Assembly (NCBI RefSeq): GCF_003286125.1
Contig: NZ_QMED01000018.1
Location: forward strand, 14,342 to 78,341
Reading direction: 5' to 3'
DNA: 64,000 bases
Source: Algibacillus agarilyticus
GTDB lineage: Bacteria > Pseudomonadota > Gammaproteobacteria > Enterobacterales > Alteromonadaceae
This document shows positions 57,069 to 64,000 of this stretch, piece after piece. Each line of letters opens with the position of its first letter. Within the stretch, counting starts at the first letter, position 1. Position numbers and translations under genes: made by a program. The notes beneath the pieces were generated by a model, which worked only from the letters and a program-made list of their open reading frames with translations, had not been told where the DNA came from and made no database searches.

Positions 57069-57850
57069 CTTATTTTGTTAATGACGCGGCTGGCCGCAAA
57101 AAAGCCAAAGGTGGCGGTAACAACCGTTGATGCGCCAAATCCCGTTGCGCAGTCGAGTTTGGCTGGCGCGCCTTCGGCTTCTACTGCTGGCTTTTGCAAA
57201 CAAACTTCACCATCGCCTGATGGATACTTAAGCTGCTCAGTTGAATAGATCGCTTCGATACCAAATTTTCGTTTAGGGTTTTGGGTAAAATTATATTCAC
57301 GGCGTAAGAAGTTGCGCACTTTAGCTAACAGTGGATCTTGAATGGTTTTGGCTAAGTCTCCCACTTTTATCTGTGTCGGGTCAATTTGTCCGCCCGCACC
57401 CCCAATAGTGATCATTTTAACTTTATTACGTTTACACCAAGCGATCATCGCCGCTTTAGCTTTGACACTATCGGTTGCATCAATGACATAATCAAATTTA
57501 AGGGTAAATAATTCACGTACATTTTCAGGTGTCACAAAATCATCAACTTGATTGACTTTACAATCAGGGTTGATGAGTTTAACTCTATCGGTCATCGCTT
57601 GTACTTTACATTGTCCATAGTTTCCTGTGTGTGCATGAATTTGGCGGTTGGTGTTAGAGACACAAATATCGTCTAAATCAAATAGTGTGAGTGTACCAAT
57701 TGCGGTTCGAGCAAGAGCTTCTACGATCCAAGACCCGACGCCTCCCATCCCTACGACAGCAATATGTGCATTAACTAATTTTTGTGTGCCTTGCACACCA
57801 TATAAACGCTGTGTTCCACCAAATCGATTATCAAAAGTATCAGGTCGCAT
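57059..57850 (-). CDS. tcdA: tRNA threonylcarbamoyladenosine dehydratase TcdA
   Basis: TcdA (CsdL/YgdL) is an E1-like enzyme that cyclises t6A to ct6A at position 37 of ANN-decoding tRNAs using ATP. The 263 residues have the ATP-binding VVGMGGVGSWIVEALAR (about 32-48), DLDDICVSNTNRQ, VIDATDSVKAKA and ITIGGAGGQIDPTQI, as in the family. A C-terminal hydrophobic stretch (VTATFGFFAASRVI) could be a membrane anchor, also typical. It is divergent from the flavin reductase gene. Confidence 0.95.
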   Translation of the reverse strand: MRPDTFDNRFGGTQRLYGVQGTQKLVNAHIAVVGMGGVGSWIVEALARTAIGTLTLFDLDDICVSNTNRQIHAHTGNYGQCKVQAMTDRVKLINPDCKVNQVDDFVTPENVRELFTLKFDYVIDATDSVKAKAAMIAWCKRNKVKMITIGGAGGQIDPTQIKVGDLAKTIQDPLLAKVRNFLRREYNFTQNPKRKFGIEAIYSTEQLKYPSGDGEVCLQKPAVEAEGAPAKLDCATGFGASTVVTATFGFFAASRVINKISQG

Positions 57851-58011
57851 GTCTGTGTCATTAGAAATAAATTTGCCGCATTATAGCCTTAAGCGGTTCT
57901 ATTCCCAAATCACTTCTTGGCAGAAATAATGAGCTTAAAAAATTTCAATTGTCGACTAATGCATATCGACTGATTAAACTAGAGAAAAATATTAAGAGTG
58001 GCTCATATTTA

Positions 58012-58626
58012 ATGATTATCGATCTTTCTACGCTAAGCGCAAATCAGGTTTATCACGTGATGACTCAGAGTGTTATTCCTCGACCGATTGCGTGGGTGTT
58101 AACTGAAAATGAAACACAAGGTTACAACATAGCGCCTTTTTCTTACTTTACCGCGATTAGCAGTGCTCCGCCGATTTTGATGTTTTCTTCGGGTAAAAAG
58201 CCAGATGGTGAGCGCAAAGATACTTTTCGTAATGTGGTTGCAAGAAAAAATATGGTTATTCATATCGCAAACACTGATTTAGCTTATCAAGTGACCAAAT
58301 CAGCAGAAACCTTACCGTATGATGAATCCGAATTTGATCACCTTGATTTATCGTTAGTCGAGTTTGAAAATTCGCCTTTACCTCGAATTAAAACCGCGCC
58401 TGTCGCATTTGCTTGTGAGTTATATCAAACTCAAGAAATAGGTGAAACGCCAATGCAGCTAGTTTTTGCTAAAGTGAATCAAATTTATATCAACGATGAA
58501 ATTTGTGAATTAGATGATAAAGCAAGACTAACGGTTGATGCATTAAAGGTCGATCCATTGGCACGACTCGGTGGTAATGAGTATGCTGATTTAAGCAAAA
58601 AATTTAAAGTCGCGCGTCCAAAATAA
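58012..58626 (+). CDS. Flavin reductase-like FMN-binding protein
   Basis: The 204 residues from the ATG at 58012 match the flavin-reductase-like split-barrel family: MIIDLSTLSANQVYHVMTQS then VIPRPIAWVLTENE, FSYFTAISSAPPILMFSSG and KDTFRNVVARKNMVIHIAN. It is the DIM6/NTAB type often annotated as flavin reductase or FMN-binding protein. The open frame begins at a TTG at 57949, but the family start is at 58012. It is monocistronic, divergent from tcdA. Substrate unknown. Confidence 0.85.
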   Translation: MIIDLSTLSANQVYHVMTQSVIPRPIAWVLTENETQGYNIAPFSYFTAISSAPPILMFSSGKKPDGERKDTFRNVVARKNMVIHIANTDLAYQVTKSAETLPYDESEFDHLDLSLVEFENSPLPRIKTAPVAFACELYQTQEIGETPMQLVFAKVNQIYINDEICELDDKARLTVDALKVDPLARLGGNEYADLSKKFKVARPK

Positions 58627-58813
58627 GTGCGTGATAGCGTATTACGGTTGTGATTAAAATTAAGCCTTGAAATTTTAGGTTTTATACCCAAATAACAGCA
58701 AAGTTAAATAGACAAATATTTAAGAATTAAGCTGTTGCGCATTAGATGTTATACTATTGAAATCTAGACGTTTCAGTCTAAAATTTAATCAAGTCAATAA
58801 AAAGGTTATTCCA

Positions 58814-59626
58814 GTGAGTGAACAAATTAAAGTCGGTATTTTCGGTGCTAATGGTCGTATGGGGCGAGCGTTAATTGAAGCTTCACATGTTAGTGAAACA
58901 GTTGATATTGCTCATGCGTTAGTACGCGAAACATCAAGCTTTAAAGGGATTGATGCAGGTCAGGTTGCTGGTATCGGTAATGTTGACAGTGCATTGCAAA
59001 GTCGTTCGCAGGTAAAAGAGTTAGCCGATGTTTATATTGATTTTACGCTTCCTGATGCCTGCATGGATAATTTAGCATGGTGTGTAAGTAATAAAAAACC
59101 CATGGTCATTGGTACAACAGGCTTATCTAAAGAGCAATTAGCTAAAATCGATGCTGCAGCTTTAGCGATCCCCATTGTATTTGCTGCGAATATGAGTGTC
59201 GGTGTTAATTTAATGCTTAAGTTGCTGCAAACGACAGCCAAGGTTATGGGCGATTACACCGATATTGAAATTTGGGAAGCTCATCATCGTTTTAAAAAGG
59301 ATGCGCCATCAGGCACTGCGCTTGCGCTGGGTCAAGCGATTGCAGACACATTAGATCGTGATCTTGATAAAGTCGCGGTATATGGTCGAGAAGGTGATAC
59401 AGGTGAACGTAAACCTGAAACCATTGGTTTTGCCACTATTCGCGCTGGTGATATTGTTGGTGAACATACCGCTATGTTTGCCGATATTGGTGAGCGTATT
59501 GAAATCACGCATAAAGCATCAAGTCGTTTAACGTTTGCTAAAGGTGCTGTCAGAGCGGCGGCATGGTTAAAGAGCAAACCTGTACGCTTATATGATATGC
59601 AAGATGTATTAGGTTTAAAAGACTAA
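58814..59626 (+). CDS. dapB: 4-hydroxy-tetrahydrodipicolinate reductase
   Basis: DapB is the NAD(P)H-dependent reductase of the lysine/diaminopimelate pathway. The 270 residues have the Rossmann motif [36 protein letters not shown] and the catalytic [17 protein letters not shown] place the start at GTG 58814 because AAAGG lies eight bases upstream and homology begins there; the frame extends to 58757. It lies upstream of carAB, the usual gammaproteobacterial order. Confidence 0.96.
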   Translation: MSEQIKVGIFGANGRMGRALIEASHVSETVDIAHALVRETSSFKGIDAGQVAGIGNVDSALQSRSQVKELADVYIDFTLPDACMDNLAWCVSNKKPMVIGTTGLSKEQLAKIDAAALAIPIVFAANMSVGVNLMLKLLQTTAKVMGDYTDIEIWEAHHRFKKDAPSGTALALGQAIADTLDRDLDKVAVYGREGDTGERKPETIGFATIRAGDIVGEHTAMFADIGERIEITHKASSRLTFAKGAVRAAAWLKSKPVRLYDMQDVLGLKD

Positions 59627-59665
59627 TACCTAACGGTAGCATTATTTCAATTTTGTTAGAAAAAT

Positions 59666-59691
59666 TAAGTGCTATTAGTCACTTAGTTTTT
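59666..59691 (+). terminator. Probable dapB terminator
   Basis: TAAGTG (59666-59671) and CACTTA (59680-59685) form a short stem, followed by GTTTTT. It is weak but correctly placed after dapB. Confidence 0.45.
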
Positions 59692-59833
59692 CCTCTTCAT
59701 TTTCTTCTTCACTTTTCTTTCCCACATTCTTAAAACTCACCTAACTCTGGTTCTTCGCGCAATTAAGCTTAAGATGTTTGTATCTTTTAGCTGTTTTATT
59801 TCGATATAAGCCATAACTGCTTTTTTTAAAACA

Positions 59834-59863
59834 TTTACTAATTATATCTGGCGAAAATACAAT
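59834..59863 (+). promoter_or_regulatory. Candidate carAB promoter
   Basis: TTTACT (59834-59839) and TACAAT (59858-59863) are 18 bases apart. Transcription would begin near 59870, giving a leader of about 120 bases that includes the attenuator-like structure. Another promoter upstream is possible, as carAB often has two. Confidence 0.4.
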
Positions 59864-59893
59864 AGATAAACTAGAATACGCAAGATTTAACTT

Positions 59894-59974
59894 ATGCAAA
59901 ATTCTGGCTAGTTCATTGTGGACTAGCGACTAACATTTACAAAACGGGTAGTCCATTGTAGGAGCCCGTTTTTT
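59894..59974 (+). promoter_or_regulatory. Attenuator-like leader of carAB
   Basis: Stem 1 is GCTAGTTC (59907-59914) with GGACTAGC (59920-59927). The terminator is AAAACGGG (59941-59948) with CCCGTTTT (59965-59972) plus T-run. TGGACTA inside stem 1 is also complementary to TAGTCCA (59949-59955) inside the terminator, so the two states exclude each other. A five-codon frame, ATG CAA AAT TCT GGC TAG (59894-59911), ends inside stem 1 and could be a leader peptide, though it has no clear ribosome-binding site. The regulator is unknown; pyrimidines or arginine would be natural signals. Confidence 0.6.
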
Positions 59975-59992
59975 AATATTCAGGAGGTCGTT

Positions 59993-61123
59993 TTGGCTGA
60001 AACCGCCCTGCTGGTACTAGAAGATGGTACTGTGTTCAAAGGCACTTCAATTGGTGCTGAAGGTTTATCTGTAGGAGAGGTAGTATTTAATACTTCGATG
60101 ACAGGTTATCAAGAGATCTTGACTGATCCATCGTATTCAGAGCAAATCGTGACTCTGACATACCCACATGTGGGTAATACGGGAACCAACGAAGAAGATG
60201 AAGAATCTTCACAGGTTTGGGCTAAAGGTCTCGTGATCCGAGATTTACCTTTATTAGCTTCAAACTTCCGTAATCAACAAAGTTTAAGTGATTATTTAAA
60301 GCAACGTAACATTGTTGCTATCGCTGATATTGATACCCGTAAACTAACACGTATTTTACGTGAAAAGGGTGCGCAAAACGGTTGTTTAATCACGGGTGTT
60401 GACGACTCAACAAAAGCACTAGAAGAAGCTAAGGCTTTCCCTGGTTTAAAAGGGATGGATTTAGCAAAAGAAGTCACAACTTCTGAAACTTATAGCTGGA
60501 CTGAAGGTTCTTGGCAATTAGGTAAAGGACATGTAACACCTGAAAAAGAAGGTGATTTTCATGTGGTTGTATATGATTACGGTGTTAAACGTAATATTTT
60601 ACGTATGTTGGTCGATCGCGGTTGTAAACTAACTGTTGTTCCTGCTCAAACGCCTGCAAGTGATGTTTTAGCGTTAAACCCAAATGGTATTTTCTTATCC
60701 AATGGTCCTGGTGATCCAGAGCCGTGTGATTACGCTATTGAAGCGATTAAAACTATTTTAGAAACGGACATTCCAGTTTTTGGTATTTGTCTTGGTCACC
60801 AATTACTTGCTCTCGCAAGTGGTGCTAAAACCGTTAAAATGAAATTTGGTCACCATGGTGCTAACCATCCTGTTCAAGATCTTGAAAAAGGTAATGTGAT
60901 GATCTCGAGTCAAAACCATGGTTTTGCCGCCGATGAAGCCACGTTACCCGCTAATCTTATTGCGACTCATAAATCGTTGTTTGATGGTTCATTGCAAGGT
61001 ATCCATAGAACAGATAAGCCTGCCTTTAGTTTCCAAGGGCATCCTGAAGCGAGTCCGGGACCACATGATGTGGCACCTGTTTTTGACCACTTCATTGAAT
61101 TGATGCAAGCCCGTAAAGTCTAA
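59993..61123 (+). CDS. carA: Carbamoyl-phosphate synthase small subunit
   Basis: CarA is the glutaminase subunit that supplies ammonia to CarB for carbamoyl phosphate, the precursor of pyrimidines and arginine. The 376 residues have the N-terminal domain ([35 protein letters not shown]) and the class I amidotransferase domain with the nucleophile in [12 protein letters not shown] and the His-Glu pair in [11 protein letters not shown]. The start is TTG at 59993, fixed by AGGAGG six bases upstream. A T-run terminator hairpin lies just before that ribosome-binding site. Confidence 0.98.
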   Translation: MAETALLVLEDGTVFKGTSIGAEGLSVGEVVFNTSMTGYQEILTDPSYSEQIVTLTYPHVGNTGTNEEDEESSQVWAKGLVIRDLPLLASNFRNQQSLSDYLKQRNIVAIADIDTRKLTRILREKGAQNGCLITGVDDSTKALEEAKAFPGLKGMDLAKEVTTSETYSWTEGSWQLGKGHVTPEKEGDFHVVVYDYGVKRNILRMLVDRGCKLTVVPAQTPASDVLALNPNGIFLSNGPGDPEPCDYAIEAIKTILETDIPVFGICLGHQLLALASGAKTVKMKFGHHGANHPVQDLEKGNVMISSQNHGFAADEATLPANLIATHKSLFDGSLQGIHRTDKPAFSFQGHPEASPGPHDVAPVFDHFIELMQARKV

Positions 61124-61140
61124 GCGAGAGAGTGACCGCA

Positions 61141-64000
61141 ATGCCAAAACGTTCCGACATAAAAAGTATATTAATTTTAGGTGCTGGCCCTATTGTAATT
61201 GGTCAGGCCTGTGAGTTTGATTACTCTGGTACTCAAGCTTGTAAAGCTCTTCGCGAAGAAGGTTACCGAGTTATATTGGTTAACTCTAACCCTGCAACAA
61301 TAATGACCGATCCTGAAATGGCTGATGCAACATACATCGAGCCTGTTCACTGGGAAGTTGTTGCTAAAATTATTGAAAAAGAAAAACCCGATGCTGTATT
61401 GCCGACGATGGGTGGCCAAACTGCATTAAACTGTGCGCTTGATTTAGAAAAGCACGGTATTTTAGAAAAATACAATGTTGAGATGATTGGTGCGACGGCT
61501 GATGCTATTGATAAAGCAGAAGATCGCGATCGCTTCGATAAAGCCATGAAATCAATTGGTTTAGATACCCCAGTTGCTGAAATTGCGCATTCAATGGAAG
61601 AAGCATTAGGTGCCGTTTCGCGTTTAGGTTATCCGTGTATTATTCGTCCTTCATTCACTATGGGTGGAACGGGCGGTGGTATCGCTTATAACCAAGAAGA
61701 ATTTGAAACAATTTGTGCTCGAGGTTTAGACCTTTCTCCAACAAGTGAATTATTAATTGATGCTTCATTAATTGGTTGGAAAGAGTATGAAATGGAAGTG
61801 GTTCGTGACAAAAATGATAATTGTATCATTGTTTGTGCGATTGAAAACTTTGACCCAATGGGGATTCATACTGGTGATTCGATCACCGTTGCACCAGCAC
61901 AAACATTAACGGATAAAGAATATCAATTAATGCGTAATGCGTCTTTAGCCGTTTTGCGTGAAATTGGTGTTGAAACGGGCGGTTCAAACGTACAGTTTGG
62001 TATTTGTCCTGATACTGGCCGAATGGTTATTATCGAAATGAACCCTCGTGTATCTCGTTCATCAGCTTTAGCGTCAAAAGCAACGGGTTTCCCGATTGCT
62101 AAAATTGCCGCTAAATTAGCGGTTGGTTATACGCTTGATGAATTACAAAATGATATTACCGGTGGCGCGACACCAGCATCATTTGAGCCTTCAATTGATT
62201 ATGTTGTTACTAAGATCCCTCGTTTTAACTTTGAAAAGTTTGCGGGTGCAGAAGATCGTTTAACGACTCAAATGAAATCGGTTGGTGAAGTAATGGCTAT
62301 TGGCCGTAACCAACAAGAATCAATGCAAAAAGCATTACGTGGTTTAGAAGTTGGCGTTTCAGGTTTTGACCCGATTGTTAATTTAAATGACCCGAATGCG
62401 AAACAAACGATTGTTCATGAGTTAACTAATGCCGGTGCCGAGCGTATTTGGTACATTGCCGATGCATTCCGTTTAGGAATGACTGTCGAAGAGCTATTTG
62501 AATTAACAAAAGTTGATCGCTGGTTCTTAGTGCAAATTGAAGATCTCGTTTTAAGCGAAAAAGAAATTGGTGAGCGTGGCATGGCCGGCTTAAATAAAGA
62601 TTTCTTATACAGCTTAAAACGTAAAGGTTTTGCAGATAAACGTATTGCTGATGTTATCGGTGTTGCCGAAAGCGAAGTGCGTAAAAAACGCGACCTTTTA
62701 GAAATCAAACCTGTTTACAAACGGGTTGATACGTGTGCGGCTGAGTTTTCTACATCAACTGCTTATATGTATTCTACCTATGATGAAGAATGTGAAGCCA
62801 ACCCAAGCGACAAAGAAAAAATCATTGTTTTAGGCGGCGGACCAAACCGAATCGGTCAAGGTATTGAATTCGATTATTGTTGTGTTCATGCATCGATGGC
62901 TTTACGTGAAGATGGTTATGAAACAATCATGGTTAACTGTAACCCTGAAACGGTTTCGACTGATTATGATACGTCTGATCGCTTATATTTTGAGTCTGTT
63001 ACATTTGAAGATGTACTTGAAATTGTCCGTTTAGAAAAGCCTAAAGGCGTTATCGTTCAATACGGTGGACAAACACCTCTTAAATTAGCACGTGAATTAG
63101 AAGCTGCTGGTGTGCCAATTATCGGTACCTCTCCAGAAGCGATTGACCGTGCAGAAGATCGTGAGCGCTTCCAACAAGCGGTTGAACGTTTAGGTTTAAA
63201 ACAACCTGAAAATGCGACGGTTAAAACTATCGAAGAAGCGTTATCTGAAGCTGATCGCATTGGTTTCCCGATGGTTGTGCGTCCGTCATATGTATTAGGT
63301 GGACGTGCGATGGAAATCGTATATGACATCGCTGACTTAAAACGTTATTTAAATGAAGCGGTTCAAGTCTCTAATGACTCACCTGTACTATTAGACCGGT
63401 TCTTAGATGATGCTGTTGAAGTTGATATCGATGCTATCTGTGATGGTACCGATGTTGTTATCGGCGGTATCATGGAGCACATTGAGCAAGCGGGTGTTCA
63501 CTCTGGTGATTCAGCTTGTTCATTACCGGCTTATACCTTAAGTGCTGATGTACAAGACCGTATGCGAGTTCAAGTTAAAAAACTTGCATTCGAATTAGGT
63601 GTTATTGGTTTAATGAATACTCAGTTCGCTGTTAAAGATGATGAGATCTACATGATCGAGGTTAACCCTCGTGCCGCTCGTACGGTACCCTTTGTCTCTA
63701 AAGCGACCAGTGTGCCATTAGCTAAAGTTGCTGCGCGCGTAATGGCGGGTCAGTCATTAGCGTCTCAAGGTATAACAGAAGAAGTGATCCCGCCTTATTA
63801 CTCTGTAAAAGAAGTGGTGATCCCATTTGCTAAATTCCACGGTGTAGATCCTATCTTGGGCCCAGAAATGCGCTCAACGGGTGAAGTCATGGGTATTGGT
63901 AAAACATTTGCTGAAGCTTCTGCTAAAGCGAGCTTAGGTGCGGGTGATGCTGTTCCTAAATCAGGTCGAGCATTATTGTCTGTTCGCAATAGCGATAAAA
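61141..64000 (+). CDS. carB: Carbamoyl-phosphate synthase large subunit (3' end beyond the window)
   Basis: CarB makes carbamoyl phosphate from bicarbonate, ammonia and two ATP. The reading frame is open from the ATG at 61141 to the window end, giving about 953 of an expected 1070 or so residues. Both ATP-grasp halves are present: [21 protein letters not shown] and [16 protein letters not shown] in the first, and [37 protein letters not shown] and [17 protein letters not shown] in the second. The start of the C-terminal allosteric domain ([19 protein letters not shown]) is visible and the rest is missing. It lies 17 bases after carA. Confidence 0.98.
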   Translation, partial: MPKRSDIKSILILGAGPIVIGQACEFDYSGTQACKALREEGYRVILVNSNPATIMTDPEMADATYIEPVHWEVVAKIIEKEKPDAVLPTMGGQTALNCALDLEKHGILEKYNVEMIGATADAIDKAEDRDRFDKAMKSIGLDTPVAEIAHSMEEALGAVSRLGYPCIIRPSFTMGGTGGGIAYNQEEFETICARGLDLSPTSELLIDASLIGWKEYEMEVVRDKNDNCIIVCAIENFDPMGIHTGDSITVAPAQTLTDKEYQLMRNASLAVLREIGVETGGSNVQFGICPDTGRMVIIEMNPRVSRSSALASKATGFPIAKIAAKLAVGYTLDELQNDITGGATPASFEPSIDYVVTKIPRFNFEKFAGAEDRLTTQMKSVGEVMAIGRNQQESMQKALRGLEVGVSGFDPIVNLNDPNAKQTIVHELTNAGAERIWYIADAFRLGMTVEELFELTKVDRWFLVQIEDLVLSEKEIGERGMAGLNKDFLYSLKRKGFADKRIADVIGVAESEVRKKRDLLEIKPVYKRVDTCAAEFSTSTAYMYSTYDEECEANPSDKEKIIVLGGGPNRIGQGIEFDYCCVHASMALREDGYETIMVNCNPETVSTDYDTSDRLYFESVTFEDVLEIVRLEKPKGVIVQYGGQTPLKLARELEAAGVPIIGTSPEAIDRAEDRERFQQAVERLGLKQPENATVKTIEEALSEADRIGFPMVVRPSYVLGGRAMEIVYDIADLKRYLNEAVQVSNDSPVLLDRFLDDAVEVDIDAICDGTDVVIGGIMEHIEQAGVHSGDSACSLPAYTLSADVQDRMRVQVKKLAFELGVIGLMNTQFAVKDDEIYMIEVNPRAARTVPFVSKATSVPLAKVAARVMAGQSLASQGITEEVIPPYYSVKEVVIPFAKFHGVDPILGPEMRSTGEVMGIGKTFAEASAKASLGAGDAVPKSGRALLSVRNSDK

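Overview
The window is chromosomal DNA of a marine-type gammaproteobacterium, most likely of the order Alteromonadales. This is inferred from gene order, protein style and moderate-to-low G+C; Catenovulum- or Alteromonas-like genera fit, but nothing in the sequence fixes the genus. Most of the 64 kb is conserved housekeeping DNA in the usual gammaproteobacterial order: rnr-rlmB; rpsF-priB-rpsR-rplI; gcvT-gcvH-gcvP; pepA-holC-valS divergent from lptF-lptG; slyD-ygfZ divergent from sdhE-ygfX; nadB divergent from rpoE-rseA-rseB-rseC; lepA-lepB-rnc-era-recO-pdxJ-acpS; and dapB-carA-carB, with carB running off the right edge. No rRNA, tRNA, CRISPR array, prophage or intact transposase was seen.

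Layout: 1-6 kb holds RNA metabolism genes, a mobile repeat and an outer-membrane-type protein. 6-7.7 kb is a ribosomal protein operon. 7.9-12.8 kb is a c-di-GMP region (a YfiR/YfiN-like periplasmic sensor pair and a MASE2 diguanylate cyclase). 13-18.5 kb is one-carbon metabolism (an MTHFR-like protein and the glycine cleavage system). 18.7-22.7 kb has two more c-di-GMP enzymes. 22.9-31 kb is the accessory zone: an SDR, an orphan cytochrome c, a TIM-barrel sugar isomerase with a LacI-type operator, SelO, gene debris, small membrane proteins, an SMP-30 protein and a possible small RNA. From 31 kb onward the sequence is almost entirely conserved core genes.

The most notable non-coding signal is a family of small transposase-less elements (four copies: 1-114, 4308-4621, 41706-41867, 45958-46221). 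They have 16-bp terminal inverted repeats flanked by TA and modular nested hairpin interiors. Three copies sit 0-7 bases past a stop codon and one lies between nadB and rpoE. Other points of interest are a leader with mutually exclusive hairpins before carA, a 13-mer shared by the gcvT and gcvH upstream regions, a second hairpin family with an ATCCAT core, and a plus-strand terminator with no plus-strand gene in front of it. All functional statements come from reading the sequence and from recalled family knowledge; no searches were run.
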